Part shown: positions 49,958 to 58,427 of the stretch, in pieces
Position numbering within the stretch: position 1 is the stretch's first letter
How the letters are laid out: each line of letters opens with the position of its first letter
Assembly (NCBI RefSeq): GCF_900114005.1
Contig: NZ_FORM01000003.1
Coordinates: 124,001 to 188,000, forward strand
Direction: 5' to 3'
DNA: 64,000 bases
From: Olleya namhaensis
GTDB taxonomy: Bacteria; Bacteroidota; Bacteroidia; Flavobacteriales; Flavobacteriaceae
Translations under genes and position numbers: made by a program
Notes under the pieces: model-generated
What the model was told of the DNA's origin: nothing
Seen by the model: only the letters and a program-made list of their open reading frames with translations
The model's database searches: none

Positions 49958-51859
49958 ATGAAGAACACCATTGCTGAACGTATTTTAGATTTCCTTAAAA
50001 ACTTCCCTCCTTTTGACGCCTTAACTCATGATCAATTGTTTGCTATTGCGTCTCAAGTCAAAGTGTTATACCTAGAAAAGGATAGTTTTGTTTTTAGACA
50101 AAATGAAGAATTACATGATTCCTTTTACGTTGTAAAGGATGGTGCTGTTGGCGTATTTAGAGGCACAAAATTGGTGGACGAATGTGACGAAGGTGATATT
50201 TTTGGTTTACGCGCAGTAATCCGTAAAGACCACTACTTATTAGACGCTAAAACTATTGAAGAAAGTATATTGTATAGTATTTCTTCAAAATTATTAGAAG
50301 ACATAATTAATAATAATCCCAAAGCAAATCAGTTTTTAATAGCCAGTTTTGCAACCAATACGCGTAACCCTTACAGTAATGAAGACAAAGGGACACTATT
50401 TGCTAACGAAGCCATTTTAAAACCCGAAACGTCTGCTTTTACAGAAGTACAATCTGCCAAATATTCTAAAAACCCAATAGTTTGTAATACACAAATTAGC
50501 ATAAAAGAAGCCTCTTTAATTATGAGTCAGAATAAAGTTGGCTCCATAATTATTACAGAAGACAAATTACCAATTGGTATAATTACAGATAAAGATTTAC
50601 GCAATAAAATAGCCACTGGATTACATTCAATTACGGAAGACGTTGAAGCTATCATGTCTTCACCCGTAATTACTTTTCCAGAAAACATATCTGTCGCAGA
50701 AGCACAAATTGCGATGCTAAAAAATGATATTTCGCATTTATGCATCACTAGAGATGGTACAATACATTCTGAATTAATTGGCATCTTATCAGAGCACGAT
50801 ATTATAGTAATACATGGTAACAACCCATCGGTTTTAATTAAAGAAATCAAACGTGCAACCACTGCAAAATCATTAAAATTTATCAGAGAAAAAGCTCAAG
50901 AACTGCTTAAAGGGTATCTTAAACAAAATATCCCTATAAGCTTTGTTTCCAAGATAATATCAGCAATAAACGACGCCATAACCAAACGTGTTATTGATTT
51001 GTCAATTGCAGAATTAGATAAACAACCACCAGTAGGTTTTGCTTGGCTAGCTATTGGAAGTCAAGGTAGAAAAGAACAATTATTATACACAGATCAAGAC
51101 AATGCTTTGGTGTACGAAGATGGTATTGAAGAAACCAAAACCAAAGCCTATTTTTTAAAATTAGCAAAAGCAGTAAATGATAAATTAGCGATAGTCGGTT
51201 TTGAATTATGTCCTGCAAATATGATGGCTAGCAATCCCAAATGGTGCTTATCTGTATCGGACTGGCAATCACAATTCACCAATTGGATTACGCATCCTAA
51301 CGAAGACAAAATGATGCTTTGCAACATCTTTTTTGACTACAATATCGTTTACGGAAAACCAAGTTTGGTTAGTCAAATGTCGGACAGCATCTTTCAGGCA
51401 ATTGATAACTATACTATTTTCTTAAATTTTATGGGTCGCAATGCCTTAAAAAACCCACCACCTTTAAGCTTTTTTAGAAGTTTCTTGGTGGAAGATACAG
51501 GAGAACATAAAGATCAATTTGATATCAAATCTCGAGCAATAATGCCATTAGTTGACGCCGCCCGAGTTATTATTTTATCACATAATGTCAAAGATTTTAA
51601 TAGTACTATTGCCCGCTACCAGAAGTTAATTGAACTAGAACCACAAAATAAAGAGTTGTATGAGTCTTGTATTTATGCTTTCAGAATATTATTACGTTTT
51701 AGAACAAAACAAGGCCTAAAACATGGTGATTCTGGACGTTATATAGATGTCAAAAATCTAAGTAAATCCAATAAACTAAAACTAAAAGGCTGTTTTAAAC
51801 CTATCAAAGATATTCAAGAGCTATTAAACGTGCGTTTTAAACTGTCTCAAATCTTATAA
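49958..51859 (+). CDS. Cyclic-nucleotide/CBS/DUF294 nucleotidyltransferase-like protein
   Basis: A 633-residue cytoplasmic signalling protein. An N-terminal cNMP-binding fold (about 15-115) is followed by a CBS pair (about 160-295), with IKEASLIMSQNKVGSIIITE and SVAEAQIAMLKNDISHLCIT. A DUF294 nucleotidyltransferase domain comes next, with GSQGRKEQLLYTDQDNAL (the G-S...D-x-D metal motif), then a helical C-terminal substrate domain. The family resembles GlnD-type regulators; the target is unknown. The exonuclease gene overlaps it by one base (TAATG), a pairing that recurs in bacteria. Confidence 0.88.
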   Translation: MKNTIAERILDFLKNFPPFDALTHDQLFAIASQVKVLYLEKDSFVFRQNEELHDSFYVVKDGAVGVFRGTKLVDECDEGDIFGLRAVIRKDHYLLDAKTIEESILYSISSKLLEDIINNNPKANQFLIASFATNTRNPYSNEDKGTLFANEAILKPETSAFTEVQSAKYSKNPIVCNTQISIKEASLIMSQNKVGSIIITEDKLPIGIITDKDLRNKIATGLHSITEDVEAIMSSPVITFPENISVAEAQIAMLKNDISHLCITRDGTIHSELIGILSEHDIIVIHGNNPSVLIKEIKRATTAKSLKFIREKAQELLKGYLKQNIPISFVSKIISAINDAITKRVIDLSIAELDKQPPVGFAWLAIGSQGRKEQLLYTDQDNALVYEDGIEETKTKAYFLKLAKAVNDKLAIVGFELCPANMMASNPKWCLSVSDWQSQFTNWITHPNEDKMMLCNIFFDYNIVYGKPSLVSQMSDSIFQAIDNYTIFLNFMGRNALKNPPPLSFFRSFLVEDTGEHKDQFDIKSRAIMPLVDAARVIILSHNVKDFNSTIARYQKLIELEPQNKELYESCIYAFRILLRFRTKQGLKHGDSGRYIDVKNLSKSNKLKLKGCFKPIKDIQELLNVRFKLSQIL

Positions 51860-52494
51860 TGGGTTGGTTTAAGCGTCATATATATCCCGATTTTTATAAC
51901 GCTTACGCGGAAACTTTTACACATCCAAACAACAGCTTAGACACCACTAGATTTGTTGTTTTTGACACAGAAACTACGGGTTTACAGCCAAAAACAGATA
52001 AAATACTATCCATTGGTTGCGTTGCCATTACAAACGGTGCTATTGACGTTGCTGATAGTTTTGAACGTTACATAATCCAAACTCAATTTAACGCAGACAC
52101 TGTAAAAATACATGGGATTTTAAAAAACGGAACAATCGTAAAAATAAATCAACACGACGCTATTATTCAGTTTTTAGATTACATAAAAAATGCCGTTTTA
52201 GTAGCACATCATGCTGCTTTTGATGTCGCTATGATAAATCAAGCTTTAAAACAGATGGCGTTACCTAAGTTAAAAAACAAGGTTATTGATACCGGACAAC
52301 TCTATAAAAAAACAAAGTACGTTAAAAATCAAAAACACTATAGCTTAGACGCATTATGCCATTTGTTTAATATTACTATGCATGACCGACATACAGCTTC
52401 TGGTGATGCTTATTTAACCGCTATTTTATTTCTTAAATTGTCCGCTTTACTTAAAACCAAAAAAAATCGCGAATTAAAATTACGCGATTTTTAA
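51859..52494 (+). CDS. DnaQ-like 3'-5' exonuclease (DEDDh)
   Basis: A 211-residue exonuclease. The three Exo motifs are present: FDTETTGL (Exo I), HHAAFDVAMI (Exo II) and HDRHTASGDAY (Exo III, with the His). This fits a pol III epsilon-like proofreading or repair nuclease. It shares a base with the stop of the CBS/nucleotidyltransferase gene. Its last codons are part of the terminator hairpin. Confidence 0.9.
   Translation: MGWFKRHIYPDFYNAYAETFTHPNNSLDTTRFVVFDTETTGLQPKTDKILSIGCVAITNGAIDVADSFERYIIQTQFNADTVKIHGILKNGTIVKINQHDAIIQFLDYIKNAVLVAHHAAFDVAMINQALKQMALPKLKNKVIDTGQLYKKTKYVKNQKHYSLDALCHLFNITMHDRHTASGDAYLTAILFLKLSALLKTKKNRELKLRDF
52462..52492 (+). terminator. Intrinsic terminator embedded in the end of the exonuclease gene
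   Basis: 10-bp stem AAAAATCGCG/CGCGATTTTT (52462-52471, 52483-52492), loop 52472-52482. The stem includes the last codons and the T of the stop. Confidence 0.75.
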
Positions 52495-52567
52495 ATTAAC
52501 ACGACACTTATCTCTATAGTGACAATAGTCGTTGTATTATGTTTTAGATAATCATTTATTAGTTATA

Positions 52568-53332
52568 CTATTTACGACTTTTAACTTTAGACTTGACCTC
52601 TTTTATTCTAACGTAAATTAATTTTGTACGTCCTTTTGACGCTTCTCTCCTTTCAATCTCAATTGCAGGAATCGATTTAATTAACGGTGTTAATTTTTGA
52701 AAGCCATAGTTTCTTGAGTCAAAATTAGGCTGTTTCTTCTGTAACAAACTTCCAACATCTCCTAAAAAAGCCCATCCATCATCATCTGCAACATCATCAA
52801 TGGTAGAGGTTATAAATTTAATTTCTTTTGCAGTAATGGTATCGTAGTTGTTTTTTGGTGTCGCAGACTTAGTGGTTGCTTCAGATGTTGTGTCTTCAGA
52901 TAGATTTTTAAGTATTTCGATGTAAATAAACTTATCACAAGCCACTATAAAAGGATTTGGTGTCTTCTTTTCTCCAATCCCATATACTTTCATGCCAGCT
53001 TCACGTAAACGCGTTGCAAGACGCGTAAAATCGCTATCACTAGACACTAAACAAAAACCATCTACCTTTTGAGAATATAATATATCCATAGCATCGATAA
53101 TCATAGCAGAATCCGTCGCATTCTTACCTGTGGTATACCCGTACTGTTGTATTGGCGTTATTGCATTTTCTAACAATAAACTTTTCCACTTGTTAAGATT
53201 TGGCTTGGTCCAATCGCCATAAATACGTTTTATAGTAGGGTTACCGTATTTAGCAATCTCTTCCATCATTTCTTTTACGTAAGCGGATGGTATATTGTCT
53301 CCATCAATAAGTACTGCTAATTTTATATCCAT
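52568..53332 (-). CDS. NYN-domain RNase-like protein with LOTUS/OST-HTH domain
   Basis: A 254-residue protein. Residues 1-140 form a NYN (PIN-like) nuclease domain with acidic residues in VLIDGDNIP, KNATDSAMIIDAMD and SSDSDFTRL. Residues about 165-245 form a LOTUS/OST-HTH RNA-binding domain (FITSTIDDVADDDGWAFLGDVGSLL). Such proteins are predicted to act in RNA turnover. The gene is alone. A bidirectional hairpin lies in the upstream region. Confidence 0.88.
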   Translation of the reverse strand: MDIKLAVLIDGDNIPSAYVKEMMEEIAKYGNPTIKRIYGDWTKPNLNKWKSLLLENAITPIQQYGYTTGKNATDSAMIIDAMDILYSQKVDGFCLVSSDSDFTRLATRLREAGMKVYGIGEKKTPNPFIVACDKFIYIEILKNLSEDTTSEATTKSATPKNNYDTITAKEIKFITSTIDDVADDDGWAFLGDVGSLLQKKQPNFDSRNYGFQKLTPLIKSIPAIEIERREASKGRTKLIYVRIKEVKSKVKSRK

Positions 53333-53401
53333 AGTTTTAAGCGTTTTAATTCTTTTTAAATTGATATCCTTTTACAACACTAAAGATATAGTGTTTAAAG
53401 G

Positions 53402-53431
53402 AAAAAACCACTCTAAATTAGAGTGGTTTTT
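53402..53431. terminator. Bidirectional terminator
   Basis: 13-bp palindromic stem (53404-53416 with 53418-53430) around ACCACTCTAA, with A and T runs. It closes the small lysine-rich gene on the minus strand. Confidence 0.8.
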
Positions 53432-53451
53432 GTTATTCTATAATTAAGCTA

Positions 53452-53556
53452 TTATTTACGAGCCGCCTTTTTAGCTAATTTTGCTGCTTTTTTTTCTTTA
53501 GGTGTTAATGTTGCTTCTTTTTTTACATTCTTTTTTGAATCTTGAGACTTAGCCAT
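53452..53556 (-). CDS. Small lysine/alanine-rich protein (34 aa)
   Basis: A 34-residue open frame, ATG at 53556 to TAA at 53452: MAKSQDSKKNVKKE at the start, then Thr-Leu-Thr-Pro and a Lys/Ala-rich end (KAAKLAKKAARK). It is strongly basic, like histone-tail-like small proteins of flavobacteria, and it is followed by an intrinsic terminator. No promoter with an exact -7 match was found; TACATTTA lies upstream. Function is unknown; binding to DNA or RNA is a guess from charge. Confidence 0.6.
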   Translation of the reverse strand: MAKSQDSKKNVKKEATLTPKEKKAAKLAKKAARK

Positions 53557-53712
53557 GACTTTATGTTTTATAAATTAATTTTACAATTGTGATTTAAATG
53601 TAGTGAAAATGATAATACAAACACGGTAATAATCATTTTATTAGATTAATCATTAAATTAGAAAGACAGAGTAACACCACATAAAGCGGTTGATTTTTTA
53701 AATTATAGTCCT

Positions 53713-53747
53713 AAAAAAAAGCCTTACTGGTTATTACGTAAGGCTTT
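53713..53747 (-). terminator. Intrinsic terminator of the candidate sRNA
   Basis: 10-bp stem AAAGCCTTAC/GTAAGGCTTT (53718-53727, 53738-53747) with eight T in the minus-strand direction. Confidence 0.8.
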
Positions 53748-53871
53748 AAAATAAATGAACAACATTGATTAATAGCTATTTTACCTCTATTAACTCAATC
53801 CTTTTATTAGTACGTTATCTATAGTTTAGAGTAGTACTAAAAGGATTCCTATCAAGATTTTAATAAAAGTC
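53713..53871 (-). ncRNA. Candidate small RNA with its own promoter and terminator
   Basis: A minus-strand unit of about 160 nt. A TATTTTTG box at 53876-53883 predicts a start near 53871. Inside is a long hairpin (AATCCTTTT and AGTAC, 53797-53813, paired with 53834-53847, 3-nt bulge). It ends in a strong intrinsic terminator (53713-53747). There is no open frame of note. A palindrome centred 41-42 nt before the predicted start could bind the neighbouring response regulator. Confidence 0.45.
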
Positions 53872-53875
53872 TGCT

Positions 53876-53883
53876 CAAAAATA
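53876..53883 (-). promoter_or_regulatory. -7 promoter element (TATTTTTG) of the candidate sRNA
   Basis: Minus-strand TATTTTTG with no TTG at -33; the palindrome at 53904-53921 occupies the activator position. Confidence 0.45.
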
Positions 53884-53903
53884 AAACGATTAAAACGGTA
53901 TTC

Positions 53904-53921
53904 TTTACGGAAAACCGCAAA
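53904..53921. promoter_or_regulatory. Palindromic operator candidate, copy 1
   Basis: TTTACGG-N4-CCGCAAA: 7-nt arms with a single mismatch. Centre 53912.5, about 41.5 nt before the predicted sRNA start. Confidence 0.45.
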
Positions 53922-53925
53922 CCAT

Positions 53926-53957
53926 AAAAAAAGAGGCAAACATTACTGTCGGCCTCT
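53926..53957 (-). terminator. Terminator of the response-regulator/kinase operon
   Basis: Minus-strand AGAGGC/GCCTCT stem (53952-53957 with 53932-53937) followed by seven T, about 100 nt past the response-regulator stop. Confidence 0.65.
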
Positions 53958-54023
53958 AATTTTCCCTTTTAAAAAAATTATTAACTAATAACATGCAATT
54001 TTAAGCATTCTCTTAGTTTGTGT

Positions 54024-54041
54024 TTTACGGTTTCCCGTAAA
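54024..54041. promoter_or_regulatory. Palindromic operator candidate, copy 2 (perfect)
   Basis: TTTACGG-N4-CCGTAAA with exact 7-nt arms, between the response-regulator stop (54057) and the terminator. Same consensus as the site at 53904. Confidence 0.5.
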
Positions 54042-54056
54042 CAGGTGTTTTTATTT

Positions 54057-54722
54057 TCAAATTAGTCCTAAATCCTTGACAATAGCCACTAAATGAATAG
54101 CATTATTTGCCTTAAACTGTATTCTAAGTTTATTTAAGCGCTTTTCTATAGAACTTAAACTGTTTGGAGATATGTTTTTAGATTTTAAATGAGTGCCTAT
54201 CTGTTCTTGAGATAATCCTAGAGATAGCAGACGTATCAGTTCTACATCGTAATCGTCTATTTCTAAATTGGATTTTGGACTTAACGCACGCTCCACCTGA
54301 GGAGATAAATAGCTATGATTGTCATATACAGACGTAATAGCTTTACCTAGCTCGATCAATCCACGTCTACCTTTACAAACATAAGCATTAGCATTGTAGT
54401 TATTTATTAACGTTCTGACGCGTTGTAAGCGGTCTTCTACGGAATATACAATGATTTTTAACTCTGGATATTCTTGCTTCAGCGCTTTTACTAATGCTTC
54501 ACCAGAACTATATATTTGATCCCTATGATCTGACACAAAGGATAAATCTGTAATTAGTAAATCAAAAGGCTCCTGATCCATGCTAGCCTTCTTAATTTTA
54601 AGATACGCATCGTCACAATACTGGACTTGATGCACGTTTTTAATTGCTAAACTATCTAATACCGTTACTACACCTTGATTAATACTTCCTAAATCATCAG
54701 AAATCAATACTTTTTCAAACAT
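54057..54722 (-). CDS. Response regulator transcription factor (REC-LuxR)
   Basis: A 221-residue regulator. The receiver domain (1-130) has the acidic pair in ISDDLG, the phospho-acceptor Asp59 in LLITDLSF and the Lys in YVCKGRRG. The C-terminal LuxR-type HTH (about 155-215) shows LIRLLSLGLSQEQIGTHL and SIEKRLNKLRIQFKANN. It is placed 3 nt after the histidine kinase gene, so it is its cognate partner. Palindromes of the same sort lie just downstream. Confidence 0.88.
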   Translation of the reverse strand: MFEKVLISDDLGSINQGVVTVLDSLAIKNVHQVQYCDDAYLKIKKASMDQEPFDLLITDLSFVSDHRDQIYSSGEALVKALKQEYPELKIIVYSVEDRLQRVRTLINNYNANAYVCKGRRGLIELGKAITSVYDNHSYLSPQVERALSPKSNLEIDDYDVELIRLLSLGLSQEQIGTHLKSKNISPNSLSSIEKRLNKLRIQFKANNAIHLVAIVKDLGLI

Positions 54723-54725
54723 ACG

Positions 54726-56351
54726 CTACACAATAAAAAAGGCTTTAAAGCCTTGGTTAATATCTGAGTCAAATGTAATTGTTCCATTTATGCTTTGAAT
54801 ACGGTTTTCCGCATTTTGCAAACCATTTTGTTTTTTTTCTGCGCTTCCAACGCCATTATCCTTATAATTTACTTCTATTTTTTTATTTTTTTTATTGAAC
54901 ACCAAAACGACGATGGATGCTTGACTGTGCTTCTTCATATTAGTCATCAATTCTTGTAACACCCTATAAATAGTTGTTTTTTTGATTTCAGAAACTGTTT
55001 TCCAATCTATTTTAGAGATGTCTTTGGTGATGATATTAACAGATTCACTCTTATAGCTTTGTAATAAATCTATCAGTAAATCTTCAAAATCTTGGTTTAC
55101 ATCAATTGTGCTATTTTCTCTAGAAATATCTCTAGTTTTTATATAAATATGCTCTAAATCGTCTAAAACAACTTCTTTCTCTATAGTTTGACCTTGTAGT
55201 TTTGTCATTACTTGATACACATCATTAGCAACCTCATCATGGACTTTTTTGGAAATCCGAGTTTCAGTAGCATACACTTCTTGTAGCTTTTCTTTTTTAT
55301 GCTTTGATTGTAATATAAAAAAGAGAGAAATAGCAACAACTAATATTAACAGTGCTATAAATTGAAACTGCTGCTTTTTGGTCTTTTCTACTTGCGACTT
55401 TAACTCGCTTTGCCCAACATTGTACTTTAACAATGCAAACTTGTTTTGGTTATGCTGCTTAACTAACTCCAAACTATCATTCCATTTAAAATACTGATTA
55501 GACAACTCATAATCCCCTAATTGTAATCTTAGTTTTATTGCATCTAACTTATAAGACAAACTATTAACCTGATTTGCGACATTATATGCTTTGAGCGCAA
55601 AAACCTTAGCTTGTGCAGTATCTTTATGTGCTAAATAATATTTAGAAAAACTTTTATAACTTGGGTATAAGCTTAACGTACTTTTAGAAGCCTCTCTAAG
55701 TGCTAAGGCTTGACTTAATGTGTTAAAAGCACTCTCTTTATTCAGCTTAAGCTGAACTAAACCTAAATTATCTAGTAGTCTAGCTTTTTCAATAGGACTT
55801 TCAACACGATTAAACATATTTACTGTATTAGATAACAACTGTTCTGCAGCTACAAAATCTGTTTTATCTTTTAATATATTAGAGATATTATTGTAGACAA
55901 TTAAACTATCCAATGCACTTTTAGTCAATGCTAAAGCTTGATTATACTTATCATAAGCCAAAGTATACATGTTTTTTTCTTTGTAAACTTTTCCTAAATG
56001 ATTGTAAAGCGATCGCCTAAGTGTGTTATTATATGTTGTTTTTTTTATCTGATCTAAAATAGATAATGCCTCTACAGCATTTGCTTCGCTTGTATTATAA
56101 AACCCAAATTTATAGTCTATTTTAGATAATTGAAAAAGATTATAAACGACTTGTACTTTGTGCTTGTTTTTTAAAGCATTCAATTTATTATTTTGAAAAA
56201 ACTGGTAAGCTTTTTCTAAGTCATTACTAGTATTTACTTGACTTATTTTAGTCACATAATAAGCTATGCTATCTGTTTTTTCTTGTGCAAACCCTTTGTT
56301 TACAACAAATAAGAACACAAAAAAGAGGAATGAATATTTTATAAATTTCAT
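54726..56351 (-). CDS. TPR-sensor histidine kinase
   Basis: A 541-residue kinase with a signal peptide (MKFIKYSFLFFVFLFVVNKGFAQ). The periplasmic region (about 25-310) is made of TPR-like helices, followed by one transmembrane helix (FIALLILVVAISLFFIL, about 328-346). The cytoplasmic part has a HisKA_3 dimerisation domain, with the phospho-His in KVHDEVANDVYQ. The ATPase domain has N box QELMTNMKKHS and G box DNGVGS. It resembles the flavobacterial TPR-kinase/NarL regulator pairs. The signal is unknown. Confidence 0.87.
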   Translation of the reverse strand: MKFIKYSFLFFVFLFVVNKGFAQEKTDSIAYYVTKISQVNTSNDLEKAYQFFQNNKLNALKNKHKVQVVYNLFQLSKIDYKFGFYNTSEANAVEALSILDQIKKTTYNNTLRRSLYNHLGKVYKEKNMYTLAYDKYNQALALTKSALDSLIVYNNISNILKDKTDFVAAEQLLSNTVNMFNRVESPIEKARLLDNLGLVQLKLNKESAFNTLSQALALREASKSTLSLYPSYKSFSKYYLAHKDTAQAKVFALKAYNVANQVNSLSYKLDAIKLRLQLGDYELSNQYFKWNDSLELVKQHNQNKFALLKYNVGQSELKSQVEKTKKQQFQFIALLILVVAISLFFILQSKHKKEKLQEVYATETRISKKVHDEVANDVYQVMTKLQGQTIEKEVVLDDLEHIYIKTRDISRENSTIDVNQDFEDLLIDLLQSYKSESVNIITKDISKIDWKTVSEIKKTTIYRVLQELMTNMKKHSQASIVVLVFNKKNKKIEVNYKDNGVGSAEKKQNGLQNAENRIQSINGTITFDSDINQGFKAFFIV

Positions 56352-56439
56352 TCCTCTAAAATAGCAACTAATTTTTAGTTAGTTTAAACTGTTTAACAAA
56401 AAATATAGTGTTTATTTTAAATCATTTAAGACCAAGAGT

Positions 56440-57177
56440 CTAGACGTTTACTGTTTTCTTGATTTTAATAATATGTAGTTTATCTAAAACCACCATTATT
56501 AAATAAGTGAAATCAATTTCAAACCAACGTACACCAAAATTAGCGCGTCCACTATGCGAGTGGTGGTTGTTATGATAGCCTTCTCCCATCATTAAAATAT
56601 CTATTGGTAATAAATTTTTTGAAGTATCGCTAACTTTAAAGTTACGGTATCCGTAAATATGAGCAAACCAGTTAATAATAACACCATGGATTGGAGCCAT
56701 AAAAAAGGCTACAGGTAAAAATAACCATTGCCACCAAGCTGTTGCAAAAACAATAAAAAACACAATATAAGCTGTAGCCCAGGATAATCTTGAAATTCTA
56801 GAGCTTGCTATTTTGTCAAACGCTTTCCATTGTGGTACGTTTTTAGTAAACTTATCTGCTACTGCAATACGTTTTTTATTAATATCCTGATAAATATTTT
56901 TAGTACGCCACATCATAGTAAATAAGTTACTATCATATTTAGGTGAGTGTGGGTCTTTCTCTGTATCCGCATAGGCATGGTGCATCCTGTGCATTACTCC
57001 ATATCCATAAGCGCTTAAATAATTAGATCCCTGAAATACCCATGTTAGCACAAAGCAAACGCGCTCTGTAAATTTAGACATTGTAAACGTTTGGTGTGCT
57101 GCGTATCTGTGTAAAAAGAAGGTTTGAAAGAACAAACCTGTATACCATAAAATGATAATAAATATAATAATAGTCAT
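56440..57177 (-). CDS. Acyl-CoA/fatty acid delta-9-type desaturase
   Basis: A 245-residue membrane enzyme with the three His boxes HRYAAH (about 23-28), HRMHHAYAD (about 64-72) and HNNHHS (about 205-210), and about four helices. It introduces a double bond into fatty acyl chains and adapts membrane fluidity. It is shorter than plant or animal desaturases but usual for Bacteroidota. A Crp-like gene lies directly upstream in the same direction (60-nt gap), so regulation by it is plausible. Confidence 0.9.
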   Translation of the reverse strand: MTIIIFIIILWYTGLFFQTFFLHRYAAHQTFTMSKFTERVCFVLTWVFQGSNYLSAYGYGVMHRMHHAYADTEKDPHSPKYDSNLFTMMWRTKNIYQDINKKRIAVADKFTKNVPQWKAFDKIASSRISRLSWATAYIVFFIVFATAWWQWLFLPVAFFMAPIHGVIINWFAHIYGYRNFKVSDTSKNLLPIDILMMGEGYHNNHHSHSGRANFGVRWFEIDFTYLIMVVLDKLHIIKIKKTVNV

Positions 57178-57237
57178 AGTCCTTGCTTTAATTTTGCAAA
57201 GGTCTATAATAATAGGTTGAATAAAAATGAACCTAAG

Positions 57238-57810
57238 TTAAGAAATACGTTTCCTAATTCTGCTTAACGCTTGTGGTGTAACCCCAATGTAAGATGCTAC
57301 ATACTTTAACGGAATCTCTTTTATCAAATTAGGACGTTCTGTAAACAAATTAAGATAACGCTCTTCTGCTGATTCGTTTAACAGGGATTGCTCACGTTTT
57401 GATTTGATTAAAAATAGACGCTCTGAGGATAAACGTCCAATAACATTACCTGCAAAACTTTTCTCATACACTTCTTGTAAATCTTCATGAGAGATACTCC
57501 ACATTATAATGTCCGATAACGCTTGCAACTTATAAAGTGATGGTTTTCTTGTCAAAAAAGAATCATAAGCACTGACAAATTCGTTTTTGAAACAAAACCC
57601 AAAGGTTAAATCTTTTTCTTCATCTTCCTTCGGAATTAAAAAGCGTGCGATACCTTCCTCAATAAACGAGATATAGTTTTCAGTCTCTCCTACCCCAAGA
57701 ATAGTCGTTTTCTTTTTAAACGTTCTGACTTTTAATTTAGAAGAAAATAACTGCCAATCTGCATCAGAAACGGCAACTGTTTTTTCTATATACTCTCTAA
57801 TGTTTATCAT
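57238..57810 (-). CDS. Crp/Fnr family transcriptional regulator
   Basis: A 190-residue regulator. Residues about 15-115 form the cNMP-binding beta-roll (FKKKTTILGVGETENYISFIEEGIAR), without a clear cAMP phosphate-cassette motif. The C-terminal winged helix has IKEIPLKYVASYIGVTPQALSRIRKR as the recognition element. Regulators of this kind are abundant in Bacteroidota and mostly unlinked to cAMP. It precedes the desaturase gene. Confidence 0.87.
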   Translation of the reverse strand: MINIREYIEKTVAVSDADWQLFSSKLKVRTFKKKTTILGVGETENYISFIEEGIARFLIPKEDEEKDLTFGFCFKNEFVSAYDSFLTRKPSLYKLQALSDIIMWSISHEDLQEVYEKSFAGNVIGRLSSERLFLIKSKREQSLLNESAEERYLNLFTERPNLIKEIPLKYVASYIGVTPQALSRIRKRIS

Positions 57811-57941
57811 ATTTGCTTGTCACTGCAAATATCGCTATATAATTTAAGAGTTATATTAAAATTGACTTAAATACCATCGTAGTTTGATTATATATGATCG
57901 ATATCATAATTAAACACATTACTTCTGAGTTTTTAGGTAAC

Positions 57942-58184
57942 TAATAGTTCAAAATAAAACAGAAAAGCAAGAACAGCCGAGTAAAACTCTCCTCCTTTTT
58001 TTTAAGGAGGAGAATGAATTTAAAATTCCCTTAAAAGAATTTTAAAGAAAGAGGTGGTCTTCATTACTACTAAGAAAAACCCTTCCGAATCCATGCTTTT
58101 TAGAAAGCATGAATCCACCTTCCCTGAAAAAAAGGGAAGGATTTACATACTCTTGGGGCTTACTGAGGTTTAATTATTTTTGTG
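57942..58184 (+). repeat. Hairpin-rich repeat unit 1 (243 bp)
   Basis: Four hairpins in order: CTCCTCC/GGAGGAG, AAAATTC/GAATTTT, ATGCTTT/AAAGCAT and CCTTCCCT/AGGGAAGG. The unit is nearly identical to unit 2 and lacks the endonuclease gene carried by unit 3. Confidence 0.85.
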
Positions 58185-58427
58185 TAATAGTTAAAAATAA
58201 AACAGAAAAACAAGAACAGCCGAGTAAAATTCTCCTCCTATTTTTTAAGGAGGAGAATGAATTTAAAATTCCCTTAAAAGAATTTTAAAGAAAGAGGTGG
58301 TCTTCATTACTACTAAGAAAAACCCTTCCGAATCCATGCTTTTTAGAAAGCATGAATCCACCTTCCCTGAAAAAAAGGGAAGGATTTACATACTCTTGGG
58401 GCTTACTGAGGTTTAATTATTTTTGTG
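58185..58427 (+). repeat. Hairpin-rich repeat unit 2 (243 bp)
   Basis: Tandem copy of unit 1 at an exact 243-bp offset, with only a few substitutions. Confidence 0.85.

Larger units (their letters stand above)
53557..54056. other. Intergenic region with a candidate sRNA and palindromic operators
   Basis: No protein gene is seen. It holds a candidate minus-strand sRNA (53713-53871), a terminator at 53926-53957, and two TTTACGG-N4-CCG(T/C)AAA palindromes (53904-53921, 54024-54041). Confidence 0.5.
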
